From positions 4,214,001-4,278,000 of the forward strand of contig NZ_CP150254.1 of NCBI RefSeq assembly GCF_037975445.1: 64,000 nucleotides of DNA, given 5' to 3'. Below the pieces are notes generated by a model, which saw only the letters and a list, made by a program, of their open reading frames with translations, had not been told where the DNA came from and ran no database searches. This document shows positions 36,922-48,287 of the stretch, one piece after another; the first letter of the stretch is position 1; each line of letters starts with the position of its first letter. This DNA is from Peribacillus sp. FSL P2-0133 (lineage in GTDB: Bacteria > Bacillota > Bacilli > Bacillales > DSM-1321). The position numbers were made by a program, and so were the translations under genes.

Positions 36922-38037
36922 TTAGCGTTTTTCAATCGGTACGTATTTTTGCATACCTGGTCCAACATACTCTGCACGCGGACGGATAAGGCGGTTGTTT
37001 GAATATTGCTCAAGGATATGAGCGATCCAGCCTGAAGCACGGCTTACAGCAAAGATTGGTGTAAATAGGTCATGCTCGATACCTAAACTGTGGTATACGG
37101 AAGCAGAATAGAAATCCACGTTCGGTGGAAGATTTTTTTGACCGGTTACGATTTCATGAATTTTGATGGACATATCATAATATTGAGGTTGTCCAGTAAG
37201 TTCAGTCAGTTTTTTTGACATTTCTTTAAGGTGTTTAGCACGGGGATCACCTTTACGGTATACACGGTGGCCAAAGCCCATGATTTTTTCTTTATTGGCT
37301 AATTTTTCGTTGATATATGGCTCAACGTTTTCAACTGAACCAATATCTGTAAGCATTTTCATGACTTGTTCGTTAGCTCCGCCGTGAAGAGGGCCTTTTA
37401 AAGCGCCAATGGCAGAAGTTACGCCAGAATAGATATCAGATAATGTAGCCACACAAACGCGTGCAGTGAATGTAGAAGCGTTTAATTCATGGTCAGCATG
37501 AAGAACCAATGCTTTGTTGAATGCTTCTTCTTCGATTGCCGTTGGTTCGTTACCGCTTAACATATATAAGAAGTTAGCAGCAAAGCTTAAATCTGTACGT
37601 GGAGCAACAGCTTCTTTCCCTTGACGGATGCGAGCGAAAGTTGTTACCAATGTAGGGATTTTTGCTTGGATGCGGATTGCTTTACGATAGTTAGCATCTT
37701 CACTCATTACATCTGCTTCTTCATCATAAAGACCCAGAAGAGATACTGCAGTGCGAAGAGCTCCCATTGGATGTACTTTATCGATTGGGTATGTTTTGAA
37801 GTGATTAACCACTTCAGCTGGAATTTCAGCATTTTCAGCAAGCTGTTGAGTTAATTCTTTTAATTGGCTTTTGTTCGGAAGAGCTCCGTGCCATAAAAGA
37901 TAGATTACTTCCTCGAATGTTGCGTTAGAAGCTAAATCATCGATGTCATAACCTACATACGTTAATGTGTCATCGATAATGGAGCTTACTGATGAAGTTG
38001 TTGCTACCACACCTTCAAGACCTTTTGTTGCTGTCAT
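36922..38037 (-). CDS. citZ: Citrate synthase (CitZ)
   Basis: 371 residues; condenses acetyl-CoA and oxaloacetate. Catalytic histidines lie in HADHELNASTFTAR and GFGHRVYRKGDPRA, with the aspartate in the C-terminal RASGWIAHILEQ region. AAGGAGAG precedes the ATG. It heads citZ-icd-mdh; a cre-like site lies 128 bases upstream, as expected for CcpA control. Confidence 0.96.
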   Translation of the reverse strand: MTATKGLEGVVATTSSVSSIIDDTLTYVGYDIDDLASNATFEEVIYLLWHGALPNKSQLKELTQQLAENAEIPAEVVNHFKTYPIDKVHPMGALRTAVSLLGLYDEEADVMSEDANYRKAIRIQAKIPTLVTTFARIRQGKEAVAPRTDLSFAANFLYMLSGNEPTAIEEEAFNKALVLHADHELNASTFTARVCVATLSDIYSGVTSAIGALKGPLHGGANEQVMKMLTDIGSVENVEPYINEKLANKEKIMGFGHRVYRKGDPRAKHLKEMSKKLTELTGQPQYYDMSIKIHEIVTGQKNLPPNVDFYSASVYHSLGIEHDLFTPIFAVSRASGWIAHILEQYSNNRLIRPRAEYVGPGMQKYVPIEKR

Positions 38038-38577
38038 ACTAAATCTCTCCTTTTCCTAAATATTCCCCTATGCCCTTGCTATTAGCGTATAAATATAGCG
38101 CTTCCAAGAAATTAGCTATTGTAAACAACCATCTATTTTTTAGCAGAAGACATACATCTTGTATTGGAAGCGTTCACAGAATATGACCCCAACAATAGTA
38201 AAATGTACGATAATCTTTTAAACGAAATTCTAAAAATAATGCTTGTAGCTATTCCTAGTGAGCGCTTGCTCAATAACTACATCTTTTTTTTAAGATTCCT
38301 CAAAAATATCAATGATATTCTGAATCCCAATTTTAATAAATCAGAGCAGTTACACCATTATTATAAACAATAAACACTTTTTTGGGAATGAAAAGCACTT
38401 AAAATGTGAAAAAATTATTATTTTATTAGAAAAATTAGCTACATATTCTCTTGCTTTTTTTTATGCGATTCAAAACGTTTTTTTTGAAAATTTGCCTCAA
38501 AGCAGAATAAACGAAACATTAAATAGAAAATTTATATCCCCAGAACTGACGGACTTTTCTCCCCTTTGCCACTCGCT
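38038..38577. other. AT-rich intergenic region between citZ and ytwI
   Basis: 540 bases without a convincing gene. It must hold the citZ promoter. It contains two copies of TTGGAAGCG in opposite orientation (minus 38099-38107 and plus 38164-38172), the second forming a cre-like site. The right half is extremely AT-rich with no hairpin that looks like a terminator. A 69-codon open frame on the plus strand (38164-38373) starts with TTG, lacks a ribosome-binding site and is not called. Confidence 0.6.
38165..38178 (+). promoter_or_regulatory. cre-like CcpA site upstream of citZ
   Basis: TGGAAGCGTTCACA matches TGWAANCGNTNWCA at 13 of 14 positions (G at position 3). CcpA repression of citZ is known in B. 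subtilis; here it is inferred. Confidence 0.55.
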
Positions 38578-39039
38578 TCATTTAAAAAAATTGAAGATTT
38601 GCATGCATAAATAAGCAATTCCCGCCCCGATTAACGGACCGACAGCCACACCTTTGAATAATGCGACTGCAAGAATCGTCCCAAAAACAAGAGCCGTGGT
38701 AATGTGCGGATCATGTGATAGGAGCGTAATCCCATTTTTCGCTATGAGCGCAACCGCTATTCCAGATGCAAGCGCAATCCAGGCATAGGGAGATTTTATT
38801 GCGTCTCCGAGTTCCTTGAAACCTATCGCCCCGTTTGCTATGGGTATGAGTACCGAAATCGTAATGATCGTAACGCCCAGGTTGATTCCTTTCGCTTCCA
38901 GGTATGGAAACACTTTAGCGTCAAGGCCAATCAGTTTCATGCTTAAAAGAAAACCCGCAGCCATGATCAGTGAGGTGTTTTTCCCAAACCAACCGATTGC
39001 AGCAAGCAGAATTAAAAATACTACAGGACCGTTGATCAT
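38578..39039 (-). CDS. ytwI: DUF441 / UPF0756 membrane protein YtwI
   Basis: 153 residues with four to five hydrophobic helices, including GAIGFKELGDAIKSPYAWIAL and a C-terminal GPLIGAGIAYLC segment typical of DUF441. AAGGTGAAGGGAG lies upstream of the ATG. B. subtilis ytwI is next to citZ as well. Function is unknown. Confidence 0.85.
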   Translation of the reverse strand: MINGPVVFLILLAAIGWFGKNTSLIMAAGFLLSMKLIGLDAKVFPYLEAKGINLGVTIITISVLIPIANGAIGFKELGDAIKSPYAWIALASGIAVALIAKNGITLLSHDPHITTALVFGTILAVALFKGVAVGPLIGAGIAYLCMQIFNFFK

Positions 39040-39232
39040 TCTCCCTTCACCTTCTTCCTTCTGTTTTTGTTATTTTAACATAACAAACTCCCATGTTTCC
39101 TGAGAGAAAAATGATTTATGGAACGATGCATCGGCGGAAAAAAGTTAAGCCGAAAGATGAAAGAATCTTTCCTTTCTTTTCCATCATCGTTACAATTATA
39201 ATACAAACTTTATGATTGAAGGAGGATATGAC

Positions 39233-40357
39233 TTGAATCCGGTATATATGTATCGTTTCATTCGCTCTTTACTGGTCATCGGAGGGATTATTTTAGGCGG
39301 AATCGCCTTGTTTTATTTATCTAAATATACATATCCATTCATCATTGCCATGATAATCGCTTTCTTGATGAATCCCCTGGTCACTTTTTTCGAAAGGAAA
39401 GGAAGGCTGCCACGGGGGTTGGCTGTATTCGTTTCCCTTTTACTCATTTTCCTTTTATTTGCGGGTCTTATCACCTTACTGGTCACAGAGATCATTTCAG
39501 GGACCAATTACCTGGCCGGAGTCATCCCGAAACATATTGAAACCATCGTGGATTATATAGAAACATACATCGCGTCCACCGTCATCCCTTTTTATAATCA
39601 AATAGCTGCCATGTTCAATAATTTGGATACCGAACAGCAGGACACAGTCCTCAAGAATATCCAAAATATCGGTGAATCGATCACTACCGGAGTAAGCGGC
39701 TTCATTCAAGCTTTCTTGAAGAACATCCCCACAATCATCGGATGGTTTCCAACTACAGCAACAGCACTCCTTTTTACCCTGCTGGGCACTTTCTTCATCA
39801 GCAAAGATTGGGATACCTTTAGCCGCATGACCGGAAAAGTGTTGCCTGATAAGATTTTTGCGGGTGCCAAGCGTTTATTCAGGGACTTAAAACGGGCTTT
39901 GTTCGGATTTATCCGTGCACAATTCACTCTTGTTTCATTGACGACTGTGACGATTTTAATCGGATTTCTCATATTGGGGGTGAATTATTCAATTACCATT
40001 GCCCTGATATGCGGACTGGTCGATATCATCCCCTATTTAGGGACAGGTACGATTTTCATTCCTTGGATCATCTTTGAATTCATTGCCGGGAATACAAGTC
40101 TTGCAATCGGTTTGTCCGTTCTTTACATAATCGTCGTTGTCCAGCGTCAGTTAATAGAGCCAAAAGTACTTTCTTCCAGTATTGGTTTGGATCCGCTTGC
40201 CACTCTCATCGCTTTGTTCATCGGCTTCAAATTGATCGGTTTCCTAGGTCTGATTGCAGGACCTGTCGTACTTGTCATATTCAATACACTCCAGCGTGCC
40301 AATGTCTTCAAGGCCATATGGACTTTCATCATCGGGGATACGAAGAAAACGACTTAA
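39233..40357 (+). CDS. ytvI: AI-2E-family membrane protein YtvI
   Basis: 374 residues, seven or eight hydrophobic segments, member of the AI-2 exporter/permease-like family. PFIIAMIIAFLMNPLV lies near the N-terminus and GLVDIIPYLGTGT about residue 260. In B. subtilis YtvI is a sporulation integral membrane protein. The ATG at 39212 has no ribosome-binding site and lies close to a TATAAT (39195-39200); GAAGGAGG seven bases before TTG at 39233 gives the better start. Confidence 0.85.
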   Translation: MNPVYMYRFIRSLLVIGGIILGGIALFYLSKYTYPFIIAMIIAFLMNPLVTFFERKGRLPRGLAVFVSLLLIFLLFAGLITLLVTEIISGTNYLAGVIPKHIETIVDYIETYIASTVIPFYNQIAAMFNNLDTEQQDTVLKNIQNIGESITTGVSGFIQAFLKNIPTIIGWFPTTATALLFTLLGTFFISKDWDTFSRMTGKVLPDKIFAGAKRLFRDLKRALFGFIRAQFTLVSLTTVTILIGFLILGVNYSITIALICGLVDIIPYLGTGTIFIPWIIFEFIAGNTSLAIGLSVLYIIVVVQRQLIEPKVLSSSIGLDPLATLIALFIGFKLIGFLGLIAGPVVLVIFNTLQRANVFKAIWTFIIGDTKKTT

Positions 40358-40400
40358 GATATTCCATACACTATTAGCATTCACCCATTTCCATTTAAAA

Positions 40401-40424
40401 ATCCGCCTTGAGTACAAGGCGGAT
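40401..40424. terminator. Bidirectional terminator between ytvI and aceA
   Basis: Perfect 10-bp stem ATCCGCCTTG / CAAGGCGGAT with a 4-base loop, T-rich on both strands (CTTTGTTTTT on plus, TTTTTAAAT on minus). Confidence 0.88.
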
Positions 40425-40443
40425 CTTTGTTTTTAAGCTAAAA

Positions 40444-41727
40444 TTATTTTGACGTCTCGAATTGTTCTGTTTCAGTAGAACCTGCAAGCGCTGTTGTGGA
40501 TGATGTTCCACCAGAAACGACTTGTGCCACTTCATCAAAGTAACCAGTTCCCACTTCACGCTGATGACGTGTTGCTGTATAGCCGTCGGGCTCACTAGCG
40601 AACTCCGCTTGTTGAAGTTCTGAGTATGCAGCCATGCCGCGGTCTTTATAACCAAGAGCAAGGTTGAACATGCTATGATTCAATGAATGGAATCCTGCAA
40701 GTGTAACGAATTGGAATTTATAACCCAATTTACCCAATTCCACCTGATAATTTGCAATCTCTTCATCACTTAATTTCGCTTTCCAATTAAATGATGGAGA
40801 ACAATTGTAAGCTAGCAGTTTGCCCGGGAACTCTGCATGGATCGCTTCGGCAAAGCGGCGAGCATCCGCTAGATTAGGTTCAGAAGTCTCACACCAGATA
40901 AGGTCGGCATACGGCGCATAAGCAAGGCCTCTTGCAATTGCTTGGTCAAGACCTGCATTCGTGCGGTAGAATCCTTCTGGAGTCCTTTCACCAGTGATGA
41001 ATGGTGCATCGACCGGATCGATATCATCGGTGATCAAATCTGCAGCATCAGCATCCGTACGGGCAATCAAGATAGTCGGTGTACCCATTACGTCGGCTGC
41101 CAATCGGGCGGAAACTAAATTACGTACTGCCGTTTGGGTTGGAAGAAGGACTTTACCGCCCAGGTGACCGCATTTTTTCTCGGAAGAAAGCTGGTCTTCA
41201 AAATGAACGCCTGCCGCTCCAGCTTCGATCATGCCTTTCATTAATTCGAAGACGTTAAGGGAACCGCCAAAGCCTGCTTCAGCATCCGCCACGATTGGAG
41301 CGAACCAATCGATATCATCTTTTCCTTCAGCAAAGCTGATTTGGTCTGCACGCTGAAGTGTCTGATTAATGCGTTTAACTACTTGCGGCACGGAATTGGC
41401 TGGATATAAACTTTGGTCAGGGTACATTTGCCCTGCGATGTTAGCATCTGCCGCCACTTGCCAGCCGCTTAAGTAGATTGCTTTTAAACCAGCTTTCACC
41501 TGCTGCATGGCTTGGTTACCAGTCAATGCTCCTAATGCATTGATGAAATCCTCCGTATTCAATAGATCCCATAGTTTTTCAGAACCACGGCGTGCCAATG
41601 TTTGTTCAATATCGATGGAACCTCTTAGTTTAATAACTTCTTCGGCAGTATAAGGACGTTTAATACCAGTCCACCGTGAGTCATTTTCCCAGCTTTGTTG
41701 TAATTTTTGCGCTCTCTCATTCATCAT
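40444..41727 (-). CDS. aceA: Isocitrate lyase
   Basis: 427 residues; splits isocitrate into succinate and glyoxylate in the glyoxylate shunt. The active-site signature [14 protein letters not shown] lies about residue 187. DADAGFGG-like and [11 protein letters not shown] metal/substrate motifs are present. AGGAGG eight bases before the first of two ATG codons supports 41727. It follows aceB with a 31-base gap. B. subtilis 168 lacks this gene. Confidence 0.96.
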   Translation of the reverse strand: MMNERAQKLQQSWENDSRWTGIKRPYTAEEVIKLRGSIDIEQTLARRGSEKLWDLLNTEDFINALGALTGNQAMQQVKAGLKAIYLSGWQVAADANIAGQMYPDQSLYPANSVPQVVKRINQTLQRADQISFAEGKDDIDWFAPIVADAEAGFGGSLNVFELMKGMIEAGAAGVHFEDQLSSEKKCGHLGGKVLLPTQTAVRNLVSARLAADVMGTPTILIARTDADAADLITDDIDPVDAPFITGERTPEGFYRTNAGLDQAIARGLAYAPYADLIWCETSEPNLADARRFAEAIHAEFPGKLLAYNCSPSFNWKAKLSDEEIANYQVELGKLGYKFQFVTLAGFHSLNHSMFNLALGYKDRGMAAYSELQQAEFASEPDGYTATRHQREVGTGYFDEVAQVVSGGTSSTTALAGSTETEQFETSK

Positions 41728-41758
41728 CTTTATTTCCTCCTAATTTATATTTTGAATA

Positions 41759-43351
41759 TTAAGATAATTTTTCGTATGCGGCATTCGTTAAGAAATCTGC
41801 AAAGTCATCCGCTTCAATCAATTGTTCAAATAGTTTAGTAGACTCTTCAAACTTTCCTGATTTGAAAGTTCCTTCCCCTACTTCCGATTTAATGACCGCC
41901 AATTCTTCTTCTTTGATTTGATGGAATAATTCCTTGGTTATTTTCCTGCCATCTTCGAGAATGCCTTTTGGATGACGGATCCATTGCCAAACTTGAGCCC
42001 TTGAAATTTCAGCGGTTGCAGCATCTTCCATTAAGTTATTGATGGGTGCCGCACCTCTGCCGCTTAACCAGGAGGCGATATATTGGATGCCAACGTTAAT
42101 ATTCGTTCTTAATCCTGCCTCTGTGATCGTTCCCTCCGGTACAGCCAGCAACTCTTGAGCTGTTACATGGACATCTTCCCGTTTTCGGAAAATTTGATTC
42201 GGTTTTGGGACGAGCAGGTCAAAAACCTCTTTTGCCGTGCTTACCATACCTGGATGGGCAACCCATGTTCCATCATGACCGTCTCTTGCTTCGCGTTCTT
42301 TATCTGCCTTTACTTTTGCAAAAGCCTCATCGTTCTTAACCGGGTCATTTTTAACAGGAATTTGCGCCGCCATCCCGCCGATTGCAGGAGCATTACGAGT
42401 GTGACATGTTTTGATTGCCAGTAAGGAATACGCCCTCATGTTCGGGACGGTCATCGTGACCTGCTGCCGGTCTGGGAAGATGACATCATCCGAGTGACGG
42501 AATTTTTTCAGGAAACTAAAGATATAATCCCAGCGTCCACAGTTCAGGCCTGCCGAATGTTCTTTCAGCTCGTACAGAATTTCGTCCATTTCGAATGCAG
42601 CAAGAATCGTTTCTATCAAGACCGTTGCCTTGATGGTTCCTTGCGAAATTCTCAAATCGTTCTGTGCATATACGAATATGTCATTCCATAATCTTGCTTC
42701 GAGATGGCTTTCCATTTTTGGTAAGTAAAAGTATGGACCACTTTGTTTTTCGACCAACGCCTTTGCGTTGTGGTAAAAGTACAGTCCAAAATCAAAAATG
42801 CTGGCTGATATAGGCTGTCCATCCAAAAGGACATGTTTTTCCTCCAAATGCCAGCCGCGTGGCCTTACCTTTAGGACAGCTGTTCTTTCATTTAGTTCAT
42901 ACACTTTGCCATTTGGATTTTTAAATGAAATGGTTCCGCGGATTGCATCCCGCAGATTCAATTGGCCATCAATGCAATTCTCCCAAGTGGGTGAATTGGC
43001 ATCTTCAAAGTCCGCCATGAATACATTGGCACCTGAGTTCATGGCATTAATGATCATTTTGCGATCAACAGGTCCAGTGATTTCAACCCTGCGGTCCTGC
43101 AAATCATTCGGGAGGGGCGCAATCGTCCAATCACTTTCGCGAATATGCTTCGTTTCTTCAAGGAAATCAGGAAGCTTACCTTGATTCAGTTCTTCCTGAA
43201 CGCTTTTCCGCCGTTCTAGAAGTTCTGCCCTTCTTTCATTGAAATGCCGTTCAATTCTTTCGATGAATTGAAGAGCTTCCGTTGTAAGTATCTGTTCATA
43301 TCCTGGCTTAATGTTGCCTGTAATTTGTAAGCCTTTTGCTTCCGTAATCAT
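41759..43351 (-). CDS. aceB: Malate synthase A
   Basis: 530 residues; condenses glyoxylate with acetyl-CoA to malate. Motifs are [14 protein letters not shown] (about 116-129), [14 protein letters not shown] and the C-terminal [21 protein letters not shown] places the start at 43351, eight codons inside the longest frame. Product glyoxylate could also come from GlcDF encoded at 287-3021. A promoter overlapped by an inverted repeat precedes it. Confidence 0.96.
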   Translation of the reverse strand: MITEAKGLQITGNIKPGYEQILTTEALQFIERIERHFNERRAELLERRKSVQEELNQGKLPDFLEETKHIRESDWTIAPLPNDLQDRRVEITGPVDRKMIINAMNSGANVFMADFEDANSPTWENCIDGQLNLRDAIRGTISFKNPNGKVYELNERTAVLKVRPRGWHLEEKHVLLDGQPISASIFDFGLYFYHNAKALVEKQSGPYFYLPKMESHLEARLWNDIFVYAQNDLRISQGTIKATVLIETILAAFEMDEILYELKEHSAGLNCGRWDYIFSFLKKFRHSDDVIFPDRQQVTMTVPNMRAYSLLAIKTCHTRNAPAIGGMAAQIPVKNDPVKNDEAFAKVKADKEREARDGHDGTWVAHPGMVSTAKEVFDLLVPKPNQIFRKREDVHVTAQELLAVPEGTITEAGLRTNINVGIQYIASWLSGRGAAPINNLMEDAATAEISRAQVWQWIRHPKGILEDGRKITKELFHQIKEEELAVIKSEVGEGTFKSGKFEESTKLFEQLIEADDFADFLTNAAYEKLS

Positions 43352-43384
43352 GTTGCCTCTCCACATCCTTTCCAACTCTTTTAT

Positions 43385-43426
43385 GTTATAATACAGTTGT
43401 TTTATTTCCTGTTTGTATTATATAAC
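43385..43426. promoter_or_regulatory. Inverted repeat over the aceBA promoter
   Basis: GTTATAATACA (43385-43395) faces TGTATTATATAAC (43414-43426), which differs by two extra bases. The second arm covers the -10 box. This looks like an operator for a dimeric repressor or activator. The regulator is unknown. Confidence 0.45.
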
Positions 43427-43446
43427 ACGTTGTATAAATTTGTCAC
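43417..43446 (-). promoter_or_regulatory. Sigma-A promoter of aceB-aceA
   Basis: GTGACA (43441-43446), 18 bases, TATAAT (43417-43422) on the minus strand, about 70 bases upstream of aceB. Confidence 0.65.
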
Positions 43447-43632
43447 CAGTTTTTTCTAAAAAATCTAAAAAAAGATTTTCAAGCATGGAAAAGCCTGATT
43501 TACCAATGTTTTCAAAGGGTTAATCTTTAAAAATCCTGTTATTATACACTTTTTCATTCTCGTGGAATTCATCATTTAATTGTGAAACAGGCAAAATCCG
43601 ATTAACATTAAAACTCCTATTTGTTAATCAAA

Positions 43633-43664
43633 AAAAGCACCCTATAAAAAACTTGGATGCTTTT
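43633..43664 (-). terminator. Second terminator behind fxsA
   Basis: AAAAGCATCC / GGGTGCTTTT stem (one G-T pair) then TTTGATT on the minus strand, distal to the main fxsA terminator. Confidence 0.65.
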
Positions 43665-43688
43665 GTTGACCTTTTTTCCAGACCAAAA

Positions 43689-43724
43689 AAGGCTGCCTAA
43701 AAGCTTAAGCCTTTAGACAGCCTT
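43689..43724 (-). terminator. Terminator of pfkA-pyk-fxsA
   Basis: AAGGCTGTCTAAA / TTTAGGCAGCCTT with one mismatch, followed by a T-run on the minus strand directly after the fxsA stop. Confidence 0.85.
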
Positions 43725-43727
43725 ATA

Positions 43728-44120
43728 TTATTTATGCTGAATGATAGTAACTTTCCCTTTATTCACCCTGTTCATGATAAACCGGATAACAATCGGTTTG
43801 AGGAGATTCCGGGTTGGCGGAAACACTAGGATCAATCCCATGATATCCGAGATGAGCCCAGGGGACAGCAACAGTGCAGCTCCGATAAAGATACAGATTC
43901 CATCAATGATTTCATTTCCTGGCATCATTCCGTAACGAATCTGTTCCTGTGCCTTTTTCCACGTTTCCATCCCTTGCCGTTTAGCCAAATAAGCTCCGAT
44001 CAAGCCTGTGGCTACAATCAGGAACAGCGTTGGCCAAAAACCAATCAGGTTGCCTGACAGCAAAAGGACAATAATTTCAACGACCGGCATCGCAATGATA
44101 AACATTAAAAAATATTTCAT
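43728..44120 (-). CDS. fxsA: FxsA-family membrane protein
   Basis: 130 residues with four hydrophobic segments and the family pattern GLIGAYLAKRQGMETWKKAQ followed by LLLSPGLISDIMGL. FxsA of E. coli relieves exclusion of phage T7 when overexpressed; its normal job is unknown. AGGAGG precedes the ATG. It lies 81 bases downstream of pyk on the same strand. Confidence 0.85.
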   Translation of the reverse strand: MKYFLMFIIAMPVVEIIVLLLSGNLIGFWPTLFLIVATGLIGAYLAKRQGMETWKKAQEQIRYGMMPGNEIIDGICIFIGAALLLSPGLISDIMGLILVFPPTRNLLKPIVIRFIMNRVNKGKVTIIQHK

Positions 44121-44201
44121 CTACATTCCTCCTGCACAGCCCATTTCTGGTGCGGTACATCCATCTTACCTCATCGGCACGGAATCAGCCAAAATTTCGT
44201 T

Positions 44202-45962
44202 TTACAAAACGTTGGCATGTCCATCGTAAATGACTCCGCGACCTGCATCGACTGTTATTCTTTGACCATCCTTGAAAACCTTGGTCGCGTCCTCCGCCCC
44301 AACGATGACCGGTATGCCCAATGTGACTCCTACAACAGCTGCATGGCTTGTCAAACCGCCTTCTTCCGTAATCAAGGCCGCACACTTTTCAATCGCCGGC
44401 ATCATTTCGCGGTCCGAACCGATCGTAACCAATACAGAGCCTTCCGTCACTTTTTCCAAAGCTTCCTTGGCATTCTTAGCAATAACCACTTCACCTTTAG
44501 CTGATTTCCTGCCGATTCCTTGAGCCTTCAAAAGAACCTCTCCTAACACATGAATTTTCATCAAGTTAGTCGTACCTGTTTCACCTACAGGCACACCGGC
44601 TGTAATGACGACTAAATCCCCATGGGAAACTAAGCCGGAATGCAAGCTTTCATCTATTGCGGTTTGAAGCATTTCATCGGTAGTAGTTGCTTTTGGACCA
44701 ATCTGCGGATAGACTCCCCAAACCAATGCAAGCCCTCTAGTAACATGATCATTGGATGTAACCGCAATGATCGGTGCTTTAGGGCGGTATTTGGAAATCA
44801 TCCTGGCCGTATGACCGCTTTCCGTAGGGGTGATGATTGCCCCTGCATTAAGATTAAGCGCGGTGTGGGCAACGGATTGGCCAATAGCATCAGTGACATT
44901 ATGACGGTTCACTTTGCTTCTGAGTGATAATATATCCCGATAATCGAGGGCAGTTTCAGCACGTGAAGCAATGTTATGCATCGTTTGCACCGCTTCGACA
45001 GGATAGGTTCCAGCAGCTGTTTCACCAGAAAGCATGATTGCATCCGTTCCATCAAATATGGCATTGGCCACGTCACTTGCTTCTGCACGGGTCGGCCTTG
45101 GATTACGCTGCATCGAATCGAGCATTTGTGTAGCCGTTATTACTGGTTTTCCAGCATTATTACATTTTTTGATCATTTGTTTTTGGACTAATGGCACTTC
45201 TTCTGCGGGAATTTCCACTCCCAAGTCTCCACGCGCTACCATCAAGCCATCTGAAACTTCCAAGATTTCATCAAGACGGTCTACACCCTCTTGATTTTCG
45301 ATCTTAGGGATGATTTGAATATGTTCCGCTCCATTTTGCTGCAATAATTCACTTACTTCAAGCACATCGGAAGCCCTGCGTACAAATGAGGCAGCAATGA
45401 AGTCAATACCCTGTTCGATTCCAAAAAGGATATCCTGTTCATCTTTCTCCGTTATGCCAGGCAGGTTAACCGAAACTCCAGGTACATTCACGCCTTTTTT
45501 GTTTTTAAGTGTACCGCTATTCAAGATCTTGGTATGGATTTCTTTTCTTACCTTATCTATCTTCAACACTTCAAGCCCAATCAATCCATCATCCAAAAGG
45601 ATTTTAGATCCTGGGTGGACATCATGCAGAAGCCCTTCATAGGTAATGGAGAATTTTTCAGGTGTTCCCAGGACTTCATTCATGGAAATAATGATTTCAT
45701 TGCCGGCTACAAGCTCTATGGAATCATTCTCCATATTATTTGTCCGTATTTCAGGTCCTTTTGTATCCAACAGGATAGCAACCTGTTTACCCGCTTTTTC
45801 GCTCGCTTCTCTAATATTGCGTATTCTAGCGGCATGTTCTTCATGATTTCCATGAGAAAAGTTAAGCCGTGCTACATTCATCCCCGCCTCTATTAATTGA
45901 ACCAGCTTTTCTATACTTTCACTTGCGGGGCCAATCGTACAAACAATCTTGGTTTTACGCAT
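44202..45962 (-). CDS. pyk: Pyruvate kinase
   Basis: 586 residues; makes pyruvate and ATP from phosphoenolpyruvate. The core has [25 protein letters not shown] and [12 protein letters not shown]-terminal extension (about 475-586) carries a PEP-utilising-type segment [18 protein letters not shown], as in other Bacillus and Geobacillus enzymes. AAAGGAGG before the ATG at 45962 sets the start, 13 codons inside the longest frame. It follows pfkA after 98 bases containing a hairpin. Confidence 0.97.
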   Translation of the reverse strand: MRKTKIVCTIGPASESIEKLVQLIEAGMNVARLNFSHGNHEEHAARIRNIREASEKAGKQVAILLDTKGPEIRTNNMENDSIELVAGNEIIISMNEVLGTPEKFSITYEGLLHDVHPGSKILLDDGLIGLEVLKIDKVRKEIHTKILNSGTLKNKKGVNVPGVSVNLPGITEKDEQDILFGIEQGIDFIAASFVRRASDVLEVSELLQQNGAEHIQIIPKIENQEGVDRLDEILEVSDGLMVARGDLGVEIPAEEVPLVQKQMIKKCNNAGKPVITATQMLDSMQRNPRPTRAEASDVANAIFDGTDAIMLSGETAAGTYPVEAVQTMHNIASRAETALDYRDILSLRSKVNRHNVTDAIGQSVAHTALNLNAGAIITPTESGHTARMISKYRPKAPIIAVTSNDHVTRGLALVWGVYPQIGPKATTTDEMLQTAIDESLHSGLVSHGDLVVITAGVPVGETGTTNLMKIHVLGEVLLKAQGIGRKSAKGEVVIAKNAKEALEKVTEGSVLVTIGSDREMMPAIEKCAALITEEGGLTSHAAVVGVTLGIPVIVGAEDATKVFKDGQRITVDAGRGVIYDGHANVL

Positions 45963-45985
45963 ATTGTCATCCTCCTTTAAGGAAA

Positions 45986-46026
45986 ACTGCCGCCTGTCCA
46001 CCTTTTGAAGACAGGGGCGCAGTGTT
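45986..46026 (-). terminator. Hairpin between pfkA and pyk (possible attenuator)
   Basis: ACTGC..CCTGTC / GACAGG..GCAGT with a two-base internal bulge on each side, followed by TTTTCC, ending about 14 bases before the pyk ribosome-binding site. It could partially terminate or mark a processing point between the two glycolytic genes. Confidence 0.5.
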
Positions 46027-46060
46027 TTATGTCTTCTTTAAACATTCCTATCAATAATGA

Positions 46061-47041
<981 letters not shown>

Positions 47042-47240
47042 CTAATCAATTTTTAGCCTCGTTATATCATTGTACCCTTTTTCAAGCTTCAATAAGCAGT
47101 AAGATGCTCACTTGATGTTATAAGCCTAACCGATTCTCATCAGAAATTGAAGTAAAATGGCGCAAAAGTTTACATTCTACACACAAACCATATTCTTTAC
47201 ACGTTTCTGTAATGAATACATATGTGCCCATGAAAGGATG

Positions 47241-47272
47241 AAAAAACGTGTTGCCCAAGGCAGCACGTTTTC
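47241..47272 (-). terminator. Terminator of accD-accA
   Basis: AAAACGTGCTGCC / GGCAACACGTTTT (one mismatch) followed by TT and a pyrimidine-rich tail on the minus strand, 17 bases past the accA stop. Confidence 0.85.
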
Positions 47273-47288
47273 CCTTTTGTAAATGTGT

Positions 47289-48287
47289 TTATGAATGCTG
47301 TTCAACTTCCTTAGGCTCTCCCTCAGGCTGTTTTGCAAATTCATATTCACCGATTTTCTTGAATTTCATATAACGCTGGTTGATAAGATCATCACTATTC
47401 AATGGCAGAAGTTCATTGAATGAACGTTTCAGGATATCCTTGATGGCTTCTGCCTGTAAATTTGAATCCCGATGGGCGCCGCCCCTCACTTCAGGAATGA
47501 TCTCATCGATGACTCCTAAGCGGTTTAAATCGGGAGCCGTGATTTTCATCGATTCCGCAGCCCTCTTAGCCTGAGAGGCATCCTTCCACAGCAAGGCTGC
47601 AGCCCCTTCAGGGGAAATTACCGAATATGTTGAGTTCTCAAGCATGAAAATTCGGTCCCCGACGCCAAGTGCCAATGCACCGCCGCTTCCGCCTTCACCG
47701 ATGACAATACTGATGACCGGCACCTTCAGCCCCGCCATTTCGAAAAGGTTTTTCGCAATGGCTTCACTTTGCCCGCGCTCTTCAGCAGCTTTACCAGGGA
47801 AAGCTCCCTTCGTATCAATGAAACAAATAATCGGACGGTTGAATTTTTCCGCCTGTTTCATCAAACGTAAAGCTTTTCGATAGCCTTCAGGATGGGGCAT
47901 GCCAAAGTTACGACGGATGTTTTCCTTCGTATCCTTACCTCGCTGATGACCGATGACAGTCACGGCAAGTCCATCAAATTCTGCGATTCCAGCGACAATC
48001 GCTTCATCATCCCCATAATAACGATCACCATGAAACTCGATGAAGTCATTGAATAATAGCGGAATGTAATCAAGCGTCGTCGGACGGGCTGGATGCCGGG
48101 CAATCTGAACACGATCCCACGGTTTAAGATGGTTATAAATATCCACTTCCAGCTTCTCTAGACGCTTTTCCAATGTTTCGATTTCAGCTGTTAAGTCTAC
48201 ATCAGCGTCCTTCGAAATGGCTTTTAGCTCTTTAATCTTATTTCTAAGGTCCGTAATGGGACGCTCGAACTCTAATTCGTAAATCAT
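47289..48287 (-). CDS. accA: Acetyl-CoA carboxylase carboxyltransferase subunit alpha
   Basis: 332 residues; with AccD transfers carboxyl from biotin to acetyl-CoA, giving malonyl-CoA. Family marks are [27 protein letters not shown] in part, [16 protein letters not shown] and [12 protein letters not shown]. The ATG at 48287 overlaps the accD stop (ATGA) and has GGTGA six bases upstream; an ATG two codons earlier is less well placed. Coupled to accD. Confidence 0.96.
   Translation of the reverse strand: MIYELEFERPITDLRNKIKELKAISKDADVDLTAEIETLEKRLEKLEVDIYNHLKPWDRVQIARHPARPTTLDYIPLLFNDFIEFHGDRYYGDDEAIVAGIAEFDGLAVTVIGHQRGKDTKENIRRNFGMPHPEGYRKALRLMKQAEKFNRPIICFIDTKGAFPGKAAEERGQSEAIAKNLFEMAGLKVPVISIVIGEGGSGGALALGVGDRIFMLENSTYSVISPEGAAALLWKDASQAKRAAESMKITAPDLNRLGVIDEIIPEVRGGAHRDSNLQAEAIKDILKRSFNELLPLNSDDLINQRYMKFKKIGEYEFAKQPEGEPKEVEQHS

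Larger units (their letters stand above)
43352..43727. other. Intergenic region between aceB and fxsA
   Basis: 376 bases. From the aceB side it holds the aceBA promoter and an inverted repeat (43385-43446), then about 180 AT-rich bases in which I see nothing. Two tandem minus-strand terminators follow (43633-43664 and 43689-43724), ending pfkA-pyk-fxsA transcription. Confidence 0.7.

Noticed and set aside
38164-38373. 69-codon plus-strand frame upstream of citZ
   Set aside because: TTG start without a ribosome-binding site, AT-rich, and overlapping a cre-like site.
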